64,000 nucleotides of DNA from an uncultured Spirochaetales bacterium (lineage in GTDB: Bacteria; Spirochaetota; Spirochaetia; Sphaerochaetales; Sphaerochaetaceae): NCBI GenBank assembly GCA_944390865.1, contig CALXRC010000004.1, positions 50,808 to 114,807 of the forward strand, given 5' to 3'. The position numbers and the translations under genes are program-made. Below are positions 1-9,133 of this stretch, piece by piece (the stretch's first letter is position 1; every line of letters begins with the position of its first letter). The notes beneath the pieces were generated by a model. The model ran no database searches. It was not told the DNA's origin and saw nothing but the letters and a program-made list of their open reading frames with translations.

Positions 1-82
1 TGTCTGCCGGACGAGTCCAGTAATTATTTCTTCTCACTTCCTCATCCCAGGCGCTCTGGTTGAGTTTCTCATAATCCTGCAT
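1..82 (-). CDS. SAM-dependent methyltransferase, N-terminal fragment (runs off the window)
   Basis: Only the first 27 residues lie in the window: MQDYEKLNQSAWDEEVRRNN followed by YWTRPAD. The pattern (short acidic start, N..AWDEEV.R.N.WT.P) resembles the N-terminus of small class I SAM-dependent methyltransferases; the SAM-binding domain lies outside. There is no Shine-Dalgarno sequence. A -10-like GATAAT (89-94, minus strand) ends 7 bases before the A of the ATG, so the message may be leaderless. The gene is divergent from htrA and shares the 83-169 intergenic region with it. Function is inferred from a short stretch only. Confidence 0.5.
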   Translation of the reverse strand, partial: MQDYEKLNQSAWDEEVRRNNYWTRPAD

Positions 83-169
83 GCCTGTATTATCACCTGA
101 AAACGCAATGAGTGAAAGCTCTCAGCTGTCATTGACCCAGACTCATGTTAGTGTTAGCTTTCTTCTGAG

Positions 170-1423
170 ATGAAAGAGAAGCTTCCGCTGCCGAAACTGA
201 TAACTGGTATAGTCTGCACTGCCGCACTGCTGCTGGTTTTTGTCCTGCTTGCGCTCTGGACAGTTTCAGTGCGCGACAGCAGAAAGAGCGATGAGCTCAG
301 GAGAGAGCTTGACAGCATAACGGCTCAGGGCGGCGAGAGGGCCCTGCTGAGCCTTGGCGGCTATGAGGTTGACAATATTTTCTATTCAGATGAGGGCCTG
401 ATCCTTTTTGAGCAGGGAAATCAGGACTGGAAGTATTCTGCCGATGAGATGCAGAACATATCTGTGTTCAGTCAGTGCGCAGACAGCGTGGTGGAACTGT
501 ATTCCGCAAGCGAACTGAGCGCTTCCACCGGCTGCGGGGTGATCATCTCGTCTGACGGCTACATCGTGACAAACACTCATGTTGTCAGCAACGGAGATGT
601 AATCACTGTCAAGTTCTATGACGGCAGCGAGGCTGAGGCCGAGCTTGTCGGAACTGATCCGATAACGGACATCGCGGTGATACATGTCAGCGGCAAGGAC
701 GATATGCTTCCTGTTGCCTTCAGCTCCGCATCCGAACTTGTCGTGGGTCAGAAGGTGATTGCAATCGGCTCCCCTTACGGCTATTCCTGGTCGCAGAGCG
801 TCGGTACGGTCTCTGCGCTTGACAGGACTGTCACTGCATCATCCGGTGTTTCCCTTTCAGGCCTGATTCAGACAGATGCGCAGATCAATCCCGGAAACAG
901 CGGAGGTCCTCTTCTTGACAGCCGCGGCAGGATGGTCGGCCTCATCACTGCAATCTACTCTACGACCGGAAGTTCACAGGGGGTGAGCTTCGCGATTCCC
1001 GCTGATACGGTGATCAGCATTGCCGGAGAGCTTATCAGGAGCGGTTCTGTCAGCCGCGGCACTCTGGACATCCTTTCTGTTGAGCTGAATCCGATGATTG
1101 TGGACTATGCCTCCCTTCCTGTCTCTCAGGGCATCCTGATCAGCCAGGTCATTCCTGCAGGAGAAGCTGACAGGGCAGGACTCAGAGGAGGAAGCGTCCG
1201 AACTGCCTACGGTTCTTCCGTCATCTATCTTGGCGGGGACATCATCGTCGAGCTTGATGGCCAGCCGATAACCGGATATAACGACTATTACGCCTTCATG
1301 GCTGATACCAGTTCTTCTGACAGGGTTGATGTCACTGTCATACGTTCAGGAGAGAGGCTGACAATAAGGAATGTGCCTCTGGTGGAGCAGACAGTCGAGA
1401 ATATGAGGTGGTTAATCAGATGA
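170..1423 (+). CDS. htrA: HtrA/DegP-type periplasmic serine protease with PDZ domain
   Basis: Membrane-anchored quality-control protease of the envelope (417 aa). An uncleaved N-terminal membrane segment (about residues 10-32) is followed by a trypsin-like domain with the full triad: H137 in TNTHVV, D167 in DPITDIAV and S244 in GNSGGP. One PDZ domain follows (about 300-410), matching the DegS/HtrA-like single-PDZ layout. No good Shine-Dalgarno precedes the ATG; TTGACC at 132-137 with a weak -10 near 155-160 would place the transcript start only a few bases upstream. The stop codon overlaps the ATG of uvrB (ATGA), so the two are probably cotranscribed. The family call is firm; whether it acts like DegS (signalling) or DegP (degradation) is not decidable here. 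Confidence 0.93.
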   Translation: MKEKLPLPKLITGIVCTAALLLVFVLLALWTVSVRDSRKSDELRRELDSITAQGGERALLSLGGYEVDNIFYSDEGLILFEQGNQDWKYSADEMQNISVFSQCADSVVELYSASELSASTGCGVIISSDGYIVTNTHVVSNGDVITVKFYDGSEAEAELVGTDPITDIAVIHVSGKDDMLPVAFSSASELVVGQKVIAIGSPYGYSWSQSVGTVSALDRTVTASSGVSLSGLIQTDAQINPGNSGGPLLDSRGRMVGLITAIYSTTGSSQGVSFAIPADTVISIAGELIRSGSVSRGTLDILSVELNPMIVDYASLPVSQGILISQVIPAGEADRAGLRGGSVRTAYGSSVIYLGGDIIVELDGQPITGYNDYYAFMADTSSSDRVDVTVIRSGERLTIRNVPLVEQTVENMRWLIR

Positions 1424-3492
1424 GTGAGAACCGTTCTTCAGCCGCCTGGGCCGGCGAGGATGTCGTCAACGTCCACAAAAATGCTGTCCTTAAAAACCGT
1501 TCATTTCATGTAGTGGCCCCCTTTGATGTGTCAGGAGATCAGGGACAGGCCATTGAGCAGCTCAGCAGAGGAATCGAACAGGGAGACAGAGCTCAGACTC
1601 TGAAAGGCGTGACAGGATCCGGAAAGACCTTCACGATGGCAAAGATCATTGAAAGGATCAACAGGCCGACCCTGGTGCTTTCACACAACAAGACGCTTGC
1701 AGCCCAGCTGTACAGGGAGTTCAAGAGCTTTTTTCCCGACAATGCTGTTGAATACTTCGTCTCGACATATGATTACTACCAGCCTGAGGCCTATGTGCCC
1801 GGCAAGGACCTGTATATTGAAAAGGAAGCTGATATAAATGACGAGATAGACCGCCTGAGGCTGTCCGCATCCTTTTCTCTGATGGAAAGAAGGGATGTTG
1901 TCGTGATCTCGACTGTCAGCTGCATATATGGCCTGGGCAATCCTGTCTCCATCAAGGACATGATTCATTCGTACACTGTCGGTGAAATTTTTGACCACAA
2001 GAGTGAGCTTGAGCAGTTAGTAAGGATGCTTTATGAAAGGAACGACATGGTCTTAAGCCGCGGCACTTTCCGCGTAAGAGGCGATGTCATAGAGATTTAT
2101 CCTGCTTATCTTGAGAGTGCTGTCCGCATAACTCTTGACTGGGATGAGATTGTCTCCATTGATGTGTTTGATCCTCTCACGCTGGAGAAGCTTGATAAGC
2201 TGGACAGCTTCACCCTGTATCCTGCAAAGCAGTTCGTAATGCCGAAAGAGGCCCTGGACAGCGCCATTGTCCGCATTGAGAACGAGCTCAGGGACCAGCT
2301 TGACTATTTTGAGTCCCAGGGCAAGCTGGTTGAGAAGGAAAGGCTCAAGAGCCGTGTTGAATACGATATAGAAATGCTGAAGGAAGTCGGCTACTGCTCC
2401 GGAATAGAGAACTATTCCCGTCCGCTTGCAGGCCGTGCCCCCGGGGAGCGTCCTGCTGTCCTGCTGGATTACTTCCCTGATGACTTTGTCGTCTTCATTG
2501 ATGAATCCCATGTCACGCTGCCTCAGATCGGAGCCATGTATGAAGGTGACAGAAGCAGGAAGCTTAATCTGGTCAACTATGGCTTCCGCCTGCCGTCTGC
2601 ACTGGACAACAGGCCGCTGAAGTATGAAGAGTTTGACAAGAAGGTCGGGCAGAGGGTTTATGTCAGCGCCACGCCTGGAAAGACTGAGCTGAAGGAGAGC
2701 ACGAGGGTTGTCGAGCAGCTCATCAGGCCCACAGGTCTGCTGGATCCTTCCATTGAGGTGCGTTCGACAGAAGGCCAGATGGAGGACCTTTTCGGCGAGA
2801 TCAACAAGACAGTCAGGAAGGGTGAGAGGGTCCTGGTCACGACGCTCACGAAGAAAATGGCGGAAGATCTGACAAACTATCTTTCCGGACTCGGGCTGAG
2901 GGTCCGCTATCTGCACAGCGAGATAGAGACGATTGAACGTGTCGAGATTCTTACTGACCTGAGGAAGGGTGTGTTTGACGTGCTTGTCGGAATCAACCTG
3001 CTCAGAGAGGGCCTTGATCTTCCTGAGGTCGCCCTTGTCGCAATTCTGGATGCTGACAAGATCGGCTTCCTCCGCTCTGCGACATCCCTTATCCAGACAA
3101 TAGGAAGAGCTGCGAGAAACGCGGACGGACGCGTCATAATGTATGCCGACCAGATGAGTGATGCGATGAAGGAGGCCATAAACGAGACCGAACACAGGCG
3201 GGCAGTCCAGATGGCCTACAACGAGGAGCATGGAATCACTCCCACTACGATCAGGAAGGCTGTTGAGGATATTATCGAGCGCCAGATGCAGGATGCCGAA
3301 GAGATCCAGAAGGACGAACTGAAGATACAGAGGGCAGGCTACAACCTGCTGTCTGATAAAGACAGGAAGAAATACGTGCGCGAGCTTGAAAAAGAGATGA
3401 GAGCCTGCGCAGAGCGTCTTGAGTTTGAAAAAGCAGCCGCAATCAGGGATGAGATTGAGGCTGTGAAGAGCGGCAGCTACATCACAGAGTGA
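1420..3492 (+). CDS. uvrB: UvrB, excinuclease ABC subunit B
   Basis: Damage-verification helicase of nucleotide excision repair, partner of UvrA and UvrC (690 aa, normal length). Visible motifs: Walker A GVTGSGKTFT, the beta-hairpin region with YDYYQPEAY, helicase motif IDESH, motif VI QTIGRAARN, and a C-terminal UVR motif (LEKEMRACAERLEFEKAAAI) for UvrC contact. I chose the ATG at 1420, which overlaps the htrA stop and has AGGTGG about 8 bases upstream, over the GTG at 1408. Its 3' end overlaps the convergent caspase-like gene by 11 bases. Confidence 0.97.
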   Translation: MSENRSSAAWAGEDVVNVHKNAVLKNRSFHVVAPFDVSGDQGQAIEQLSRGIEQGDRAQTLKGVTGSGKTFTMAKIIERINRPTLVLSHNKTLAAQLYREFKSFFPDNAVEYFVSTYDYYQPEAYVPGKDLYIEKEADINDEIDRLRLSASFSLMERRDVVVISTVSCIYGLGNPVSIKDMIHSYTVGEIFDHKSELEQLVRMLYERNDMVLSRGTFRVRGDVIEIYPAYLESAVRITLDWDEIVSIDVFDPLTLEKLDKLDSFTLYPAKQFVMPKEALDSAIVRIENELRDQLDYFESQGKLVEKERLKSRVEYDIEMLKEVGYCSGIENYSRPLAGRAPGERPAVLLDYFPDDFVVFIDESHVTLPQIGAMYEGDRSRKLNLVNYGFRLPSALDNRPLKYEEFDKKVGQRVYVSATPGKTELKESTRVVEQLIRPTGLLDPSIEVRSTEGQMEDLFGEINKTVRKGERVLVTTLTKKMAEDLTNYLSGLGLRVRYLHSEIETIERVEILTDLRKGVFDVLVGINLLREGLDLPEVALVAILDADKIGFLRSATSLIQTIGRAARNADGRVIMYADQMSDAMKEAINETEHRRAVQMAYNEEHGITPTTIRKAVEDIIERQMQDAEEIQKDELKIQRAGYNLLSDKDRKKYVRELEKEMRACAERLEFEKAAAIRDEIEAVKSGSYITE

Positions 3493-4453
3493 AAAGAACG
3501 AGATCAATATAGAATCTGTTGAGGACAGGAGACTGGTACGACCACAGCTCATGGCCCTCAAGTGCCTCATACAGCCCTGCGACGCTTATCACAGGATCTG
3601 ACGGCAGGCCCGGTCCTTCGACTCCCGGTGAATGAAACTGCCAGCCGAGCGCTGTCAGCAGGCCAACAGAGAAAAACCCGTGAGCAAGTCCGGCCGAGTC
3701 GTCTTCGTAGCTCAGCTCATCGCTGCGTGAGGCAGTCATGAAATAAAATCCGCACCTGCCGTCATCAGGCATTTTGAAAAGCGAAAGCACAGCTGAAAGG
3801 ATCTCATCTCTGCCGCTGAGTCTGTCCTCTTCTTCATCAACGGATCCTGAATAGCACGAGTCAAGGATGACAAGCTTTGGACAACAGAAGGCTGACAGGG
3901 CTTTCTTCAATGCTGACAGTTCGATCAGGCTCGACATATTGCCGGCTTCTTCCTGCCAGTAGCCAATGTCCGGAAAGTAGATATTGCCGACAACAAGCGC
4001 GCCGTTAAGGTGCTCATTATTTTTATTCGAACTATTAGCACCGTGTCCGGCATAATAAAATATGAATATATCATTTTCGTTCAGGCAGAATCTCAGTTTA
4101 CTCAAGGCTGCGAAAATGCTTTCCTTCATGTCATGTCCGCTCAGCTCTGTCCTGACTGACTCTTCAGCTCCCTTCCTGATGCTGCTGTCCTGCCTGTAAT
4201 AGTATTTCTGTCTTGCAGTGAAGCTTATTGAGACCAGGTCTGTTCCTGTCTTTTCTGCAAGAAATTCAAACTGGCTTATCATGGCACTCTGATCATTGAC
4301 AGCTCCGTGAAGACTGTTCATTGAAGTGCCGACATAGTCGAGCGCCACAGAAAAAAGGTATACGGTCCTATTTTCAGCAGCATCAGGGTAAAAGAGATCA
4401 CAGGAGGTGAGAAGGAAGAAGAATGTCAGGAAAAAAACAGTACATTTCCTCAT
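3482..4453 (-). CDS. Caspase-like (peptidase C14 family) lipoprotein, copy B
   Basis: Predicted lipid-anchored cysteine peptidase of clan CD (323 aa). The signal peptide ends in a lipobox LTSC (acylated C18). The domain carries both catalytic hallmarks of caspase/metacaspase folds: histidine motif FYYAGHG (H137) and cysteine motif VILDSCYSG (C200), each after a hydrophobic strand. Later residues (FYFMTASRSDELSYED) fit the third strand of the fold. The start overlaps the stop of the small exported gene upstream by 4 bases, with GGGGTGAT as ribosome site. It is a paralogue of the gene at 5033-5935 and the last gene of the putative thi operon. Fold and catalytic residues are visible; substrate and physiological role are unknown. 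Confidence 0.85.
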   Translation of the reverse strand: MRKCTVFFLTFFFLLTSCDLFYPDAAENRTVYLFSVALDYVGTSMNSLHGAVNDQSAMISQFEFLAEKTGTDLVSISFTARQKYYYRQDSSIRKGAEESVRTELSGHDMKESIFAALSKLRFCLNENDIFIFYYAGHGANSSNKNNEHLNGALVVGNIYFPDIGYWQEEAGNMSSLIELSALKKALSAFCCPKLVILDSCYSGSVDEEEDRLSGRDEILSAVLSLFKMPDDGRCGFYFMTASRSDELSYEDDSAGLAHGFFSVGLLTALGWQFHSPGVEGPGLPSDPVISVAGLYEALEGHELWSYQSPVLNRFYIDLVLFTL

Positions 4454-4986
4454 CCGATCACCCCCTGCGGAACCATCAGCTTCATTGAAACTGAAATGTG
4501 AGTCTCGAGAAACTCCCTGCGATAGAGGACGTCAAGGCCCAGAGAGAAGAGAAGGGATGAGTCAATGAAGATGCCGCCGCTCAGTCCTGCTTCAACAAAG
4601 GCGAATGAAATGTCCTGCTTTTCAGTCACTCCGAATCCTGCTGCGGTGCTACAGCCGAGGCTGAAGGAGCCAAGACGGCAGGAGTATGCAATGTAAGAGC
4701 CTAATCTCCTGCTTGCAAGCAGGTACGTGTTTTCATGAATGATGGAAGCAGACACCCTTCCTGCCTTCAGTCCTGCACAGAGCGAATGTCGCTCTGAGAA
4801 AGTGAAGGAAGCAAGATCGAGAGTGATGAACACTGCTGTGCTGGTTCTGACAGGGACACTGTTGTCTTCAAGGCTGAGATTGTGCGACAGCACGAGTGCA
4901 GAGGCGGCTGCGGCCCCCGGCGTGAATGAGAAAGCATGCAGGACAGTCTGCTGCAGCAGGAAAAGGATGATGAGTGTCTTCTTCAT
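4450..4986 (-). CDS. Small exported protein, possible outer-membrane beta-barrel, copy B
   Basis: 178 aa with a cleavable-looking signal peptide (MKKTLIILFLLQQTVLHAFS). The mature part is made of short alternating hydrophobic/polar segments rich in Ser, Ala, Gly and Leu, as in small beta-barrels, with no hydrophobic helix. I recognise no named family. It has a good ribosome site (GAGGAG) in the 46-base gap after the first caspase-like gene and overlaps the second one by 4 bases. It looks like a diverged paralogue of the gene at 5941-6465: same size, same position before a caspase-like gene, same composition. A role as an outer-membrane partner of the adjacent lipoprotein is inference. Confidence 0.7.
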   Translation of the reverse strand: MKKTLIILFLLQQTVLHAFSFTPGAAAASALVLSHNLSLEDNSVPVRTSTAVFITLDLASFTFSERHSLCAGLKAGRVSASIIHENTYLLASRRLGSYIAYSCRLGSFSLGCSTAAGFGVTEKQDISFAFVEAGLSGGIFIDSSLLFSLGLDVLYRREFLETHISVSMKLMVPQGVIG

Positions 4987-5032
4987 TGTGTCTCCTCATC
5001 ACTAATACTGAAAAGCTGCAGGATTTGTGCAC

Positions 5033-5935
5033 TCAGAAAGAAAAGAGGACCAGATCCCTTACGCTGTCTGTCGCCTCAAACTGCTGACTGAGTCCTCCTG
5101 AATAATAAAGCCCTTTTTCAAGTTCATTGACAAGCCAGGTGAAGGTCAGATGGCCTGTCTGGGGAAGAGAGGTCCTGATGCCATTGCTGCCTAGATCTAG
5201 ACCGCATCTGATCAGCACGTTCAGTGAGAAAAGGCCGAATGAAATATTCCCGCTTCCAGTTATGCTGTCATCAAGAGTGACTGAATAGGACAGCTGGTCC
5301 TTCTGGGCAGCGGCAATGTACCAGGTTCTGGTCTGCTTGCTCTCATAGGGCCTGAAGAGAGAGGAGAAGTCTGTCCTGCTGTCGCTTCCCTCCTCATCGA
5401 TGTTCGATGCCGAATAGCAGCAGTCGAGGAGTATGAGCTTGCAGCAGCTGATGCTGTCAAGCTGGCTTATCAGTCTGTCCGCATCATAGACTTTATCATC
5501 TGCCAGAAGGAGAGAGCCGTCCGCCAGGCCGTGGCCTGAGTAGTGGAAGATGAGAATGTCATCACTGCTGACTGCTGCAGCAAGATTTTCCAGCTGGGCT
5601 TCCAGCTCGCTGCTGAAGCTGTCCTTCTGGATTTCTTTTTGCACATTGTCAACTGTCAGAAAACACTTTCCGCTGATGTCTGTGAATGAAGAGTCAAGCT
5701 CTCCCTGACTCAAAAGCACGTTGTGGTACTCAACTCCTGCACAGTCAGCAAGAAAGCTGAACTGTCTGTCCATCCAGTACTGGTCGCACAGGGTGCCTGA
5801 AAGCTGATTCTGCGTCTGATAGTAATTGCATGCAGCAGACACAAAATACACGGAATAGCCGTCTGAACTGTCAGGTCCGAAGCTGCAGGAAGAGAGACTG
5901 AAAAGAGTGAGCAGAAAGAAAATCAGCATCCTCAT
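5033..5935 (-). CDS. Caspase-like (peptidase C14 family) lipoprotein, copy A
   Basis: Predicted 300-aa lipoprotein (lipobox LSSC, C17) with a caspase-like domain: histidine motif FHYSGHG (H135) and LILLDCCYSA, where C173 aligns with the catalytic C200 of copy B. An upstream in-frame ATG at 5947 would add four residues and overlap the preceding gene. I prefer 5935 because it gives MRMLIFF, matching MRKCTVFF in copy B, and GGTGA lies just upstream. The region between H and C is shorter than in copy B, and overall identity is modest, so the duplication is old. No transmembrane segment beyond the signal. The role is unknown; clan CD peptidases cleave after specific side chains, but specificity cannot be read here. 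Confidence 0.84.
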   Translation of the reverse strand: MRMLIFFLLTLFSLSSCSFGPDSSDGYSVYFVSAACNYYQTQNQLSGTLCDQYWMDRQFSFLADCAGVEYHNVLLSQGELDSSFTDISGKCFLTVDNVQKEIQKDSFSSELEAQLENLAAAVSSDDILIFHYSGHGLADGSLLLADDKVYDADRLISQLDSISCCKLILLDCCYSASNIDEEGSDSRTDFSSLFRPYESKQTRTWYIAAAQKDQLSYSVTLDDSITGSGNISFGLFSLNVLIRCGLDLGSNGIRTSLPQTGHLTFTWLVNELEKGLYYSGGLSQQFEATDSVRDLVLFSF

Positions 5936-5940
5936 GTCAT

Positions 5941-6465
5941 TCACCATTGCATTGAGGCTGTGGAAATAGTGCAGCCGACAGAAAAGCGGAGCGCAAGATC
6001 ACTCTGGCTGTATGCAAGAGTGAGCCTGGGAAAGAGAGATATATATTCACAGGGGGAGAAGACAAGAGACAGCGAGACTGATGGGCTGAAGATCAGGATG
6101 CGGCTTGAATGATACCTTCCGAAAGCAAGAACAGCGTCCAGCTGCGCATCCAGCGTCTTTGTAACCGGGAAGCCCACGGCAAAGCCGGGACCTGCCAAAT
6201 TGCTGCCAAGAAAGTATGTCCTGTCATGCATCATGGAGTCTGAGTTATGGATCACTGTCAGATAGCCTGAGAGCCTGATTTTATCTGACTTGTACTTCAC
6301 TCCGAAGCTCAGGTCTGCCGTAAGGCTTGTCTGCCGGCTGTCGTCCGTGTTGAAGTACCAGGCCTGTGCAGCTCCTGCTGCAGCTGATGCCGTCAGGCTT
6401 ATGCTTCCGGCATGAAGCAGGGACAGGGGCAGCAATAGAATGAGCATGGCAGCAAGTCTTTTCAC
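5941..6465 (-). CDS. Small exported protein, possible outer-membrane beta-barrel, copy A
   Basis: 174 aa; signal peptide MKRLAAMLILLLPLSLLHAG, then a Ser/Leu/Tyr-rich alternating pattern (for example LTADLSFGVKYKS, RLSGYLTVI) ending in an aromatic residue (MQW), which is typical of outer-membrane barrels. It starts inside the end of the thiQ-like gene (4-base overlap), so it is almost certainly translated from the same message as the thiamine transporter. Same layout as the gene at 4450-4986. Function unknown. Confidence 0.7.
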   Translation of the reverse strand: MKRLAAMLILLLPLSLLHAGSISLTASAAAGAAQAWYFNTDDSRQTSLTADLSFGVKYKSDKIRLSGYLTVIHNSDSMMHDRTYFLGSNLAGPGFAVGFPVTKTLDAQLDAVLAFGRYHSSRILIFSPSVSLSLVFSPCEYISLFPRLTLAYSQSDLALRFSVGCTISTASMQW

Positions 6466-7469
6466 TTTACGATAGAACCGTCCTTGAAGAAGATGAGCTG
6501 TGTCTTCCTTATGTAGATTGTAATGTATTTGTCTTTCGGATAGAAGCCTGACTGCGCGAGTATCCTGTGACCGTCATACTGGAGGCCTAGCATGTAGCAG
6601 TGGCCCAGATATTCGGCTCCGGAGACTTCCACGTTTTCAAGGATGAGGAAGGCGTCGCTGTCGCCGTAGAAAACTCCCTCTCTTACTGTCACTGCCTCCG
6701 GGCGGAAAAATATTGTGTCAGCCTCGATGTCAAGGTTGAACATGGTTCCGGGCAGGCTTGTTCCTTCTCCTGTGAAATAGGCGGTGAAAAGCGTTTCCGG
6801 CTCTCTGTATACAGCCTGCGGAGTGCCCGTCATTTCAATCTTTCCAGACCGGATCACGGCGATTCTGTCGCTGATGGAGAAGGCTTCTTCCCTGTCATGC
6901 GTGACATAGATTGTCGTCAGGGCAGGGTTTTCATCGTGTATGCGTCTTATTTCATCCCTCATGCGCCGTCTCAGTGCTGCATCCAGGGCACTGAGAGGCT
7001 CATCCAGGAGGAGAATCGAAGGCTGTGAGGACAGTGCCCTTGCAAGAGCCACTCGCTGGCTCTCTCCGCCCGAGAGCGTCGTGACCTTCCTCTTGTTGTA
7101 GCCTGGGAGATTGACAAAGGAGAGCAGGGCATTCACGTCTTCCTTTCTCTCTTTCTTTCTGATCTTCCTTATTTTCATCGCATATGCAATGTTCTTCTCG
7201 ACATTCATGTTCGGAAACAGCGCATAATCCTGGAAGACCATGCTTATTCCTCTTTTCTGGACAGGCACTTTCACAATGTCTTTCCCGTCAACAAGAATCT
7301 GTCCCTCATCCGGGTCCTCAAGTCCGGAGATCAGGGAAAGCAGAGTTGACTTTCCGGACCCGCTTGGTCCGATGATTGTCAAAAACTCGCCTTCGTTTAC
7401 CTCCAGGTCAAGATCAAGAGTGAAATCAGGATATTTCTTTTTCAGTCCTTTCAGTTCAAGCTTTGCCAT
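6462..7469 (-). CDS. thiQ: ABC transporter ATP-binding subunit, probable thiamine/TPP importer (ThiQ-like)
   Basis: Cytoplasmic ATPase energising the ThiB/ThiP importer (336 aa). Walker A GPSGSGKST, Q-loop VFQDYALFP, signature LSGGESQRVALARAL, Walker B ILLLDEP and H-loop YVTHDREEA are all present. It is longer than E. coli ThiQ because of a C-terminal TOBE-like regulatory extension (about 235-336), as in FbpC/PotA, so substrate assignment rests on the riboswitch and ThiB. I chose the ATG at 7469, preceded by GGGGAGAAAGGAA, which overlaps the permease gene by 14 bases. Confidence 0.85.
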   Translation of the reverse strand: MAKLELKGLKKKYPDFTLDLDLEVNEGEFLTIIGPSGSGKSTLLSLISGLEDPDEGQILVDGKDIVKVPVQKRGISMVFQDYALFPNMNVEKNIAYAMKIRKIRKKERKEDVNALLSFVNLPGYNKRKVTTLSGGESQRVALARALSSQPSILLLDEPLSALDAALRRRMRDEIRRIHDENPALTTIYVTHDREEAFSISDRIAVIRSGKIEMTGTPQAVYREPETLFTAYFTGEGTSLPGTMFNLDIEADTIFFRPEAVTVREGVFYGDSDAFLILENVEVSGAEYLGHCYMLGLQYDGHRILAQSGFYPKDKYITIYIRKTQLIFFKDGSIVK

Positions 7470-9117
7470 TTTCCTTTCTCCCCAGGCGGCCCGCAATGAT
7501 GAAGACGATGAAAGTCGTTGCGATGAGCACTGTTCCGATTGCGCAGGCTCCCTGGTAATTGTATGAGTTGATCAGTCTGTAAAGCAGGATAGGCAGTGTG
7601 ATGACCTTGCCTTCAGCAAGAGTCAGGGTGGCATTGACTTCTCCCACAGAGAGTGCAAAGGAGAAGATGAAAGCTCTTGCTATGGTTCCTCTTATCATGG
7701 GAATCTCAATGCTGAAGCAGGTTCTCGCAGTGCCTGAGCCCAGAGTGTAGGCTGACAGCAGGATGCGTTCATTTTCTGCTCTTATGACAGGCACAAGAGT
7801 CCTCATCGCAAAAGGAAGCGCTGTGACGAGGTGGGCCAGTATGACAAGCACATAGCCTGTCACGATGCCAGAGGATGGAAACTGCGCCTTTATGATGTAG
7901 TAGCCGAGGCCCAGAGTGACAGAACTTATTGCCAGCGGAAACATTCCGGCTATCTCTGCACTCCTGCGTCCTGATTTTGCGACATACAGCGACAGGAAAA
8001 GTGCAAGCACTGTTGCAAGAAAGGCGACTGTCAGTCCGATAAACAGGCTGTTGACAAGTGCGGAGAAAGCGTCTGACATCACACCGACAGAGGTGCGCAG
8101 CGCGAATATCTCCTGATAGCTTCTTGTGGAAAAGCCTTCTCCATAACGCTTTGATGTTGACCAGAATGAGCGTACAAGAATGGATGCAAGCGGTCCGAGA
8201 ATGAAGATCAGTGCAAGGAGAGTCCAAAGCACAGAGGCAATCCTCACAGGCCATGTCTTTATTGCAACAGCCCTGTCATCCCTGCTTTTCTCCCTGCCGG
8301 CGGCCTTGCGGGAAACCAGAGTATAAATGACAATGATCACAAGGTTCACCAGAAAAGAGAAAACAGAGAGGGCCGCTGCCCTGCTGCTGTCCATCACGAT
8401 GTTGTTTGTCCTGTATATCTCCACTTCAAGAGTCGTGTACTGCGGGCCTCCTCCGAGCACGAGGATGATTGAAAAGCTTGTGAAGCAGAAAAGGAAGATG
8501 AGCAGGGCCGCAGAGAGGATCACGGGACGAAGCCTTGGAAGAGTCACTGTGAAAAACACTCTGGCTCTGGATGCGCCCAGCATGAAGGCAGCGTTTTCCT
8601 GTCCTCTGGGGTAATGCGCCCAGGCATCGGTGATCAGCGTGAGCGCCACAGGAATGTTGAGAAAGGCGTGAGCCAGTATGATTGCCCTGAAAGAGTAAAG
8701 AATCTTTATTGAATCATCACGTCCTGTGATGAAGCGGTAAAGAGTGTTTACAAAGCCTGAGTTGCCGTAGAAGATCACAAAGCCCAGGACCACAAGGATT
8801 GAGGGAAGGACAAAGCACAGGGAAGACAGTGACAGGATCAGGTTCTTTCCTGCAAACCTGTAATTTGCGCACAGCCAGGCTCCCGGCAGGGCGCACAGTA
8901 CGGATACAAGGGCGGACAGCCCTGCCTGCAGCAGCGTGAATGACAGCAGCCTCCAGGTGTAGCCGGACATGAAGACCTGTCTGATCAGCTCAAGGGAAAA
9001 GCCGTCCTGTGTGAAGAATGCACGGGAGAAGGTGAAGGAAAGAGGAAGGATGAAAATAATAAGGAGTATCAGCAGAGGCAGTGCTGCCGTCAGTGAATAA
9101 AAATGACTAGATTTCAT
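7456..9117 (-). CDS. thiP: ABC transporter permease, fused double domain, probable thiamine importer (ThiP)
   Basis: Inner-membrane channel of the importer (553 aa). Two tandem binding-protein-dependent permease domains, each about six membrane helices, separated by a charged linker (about residues 270-290), as in ThiP and FbpB. EAA-type loops are visible: ENAAFMLGASRARVFFTVTL in the first half and RILLSAYTLGSGTARTCFSI in the second. It follows thiB after 16 bases. ThiP is preferred over an iron permease because of the TPP riboswitch upstream and the ThiB-like binding protein. Confidence 0.88.
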   Translation of the reverse strand: MKSSHFYSLTAALPLLILLIIFILPLSFTFSRAFFTQDGFSLELIRQVFMSGYTWRLLSFTLLQAGLSALVSVLCALPGAWLCANYRFAGKNLILSLSSLCFVLPSILVVLGFVIFYGNSGFVNTLYRFITGRDDSIKILYSFRAIILAHAFLNIPVALTLITDAWAHYPRGQENAAFMLGASRARVFFTVTLPRLRPVILSAALLIFLFCFTSFSIILVLGGGPQYTTLEVEIYRTNNIVMDSSRAAALSVFSFLVNLVIIVIYTLVSRKAAGREKSRDDRAVAIKTWPVRIASVLWTLLALIFILGPLASILVRSFWSTSKRYGEGFSTRSYQEIFALRTSVGVMSDAFSALVNSLFIGLTVAFLATVLALFLSLYVAKSGRRSAEIAGMFPLAISSVTLGLGYYIIKAQFPSSGIVTGYVLVILAHLVTALPFAMRTLVPVIRAENERILLSAYTLGSGTARTCFSIEIPMIRGTIARAFIFSFALSVGEVNATLTLAEGKVITLPILLYRLINSYNYQGACAIGTVLIATTFIVFIIAGRLGRKENGKA

Positions 9118-9133
9118 CCTTCCTCCGTCAATA

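Noticed and set aside
2053..3570. A 505-codon open frame on the minus strand opposite uvrB
   Set aside because: It is entirely antisense to a clear uvrB, has no recognisable motif or ribosome site and a composition typical of a shadow frame.
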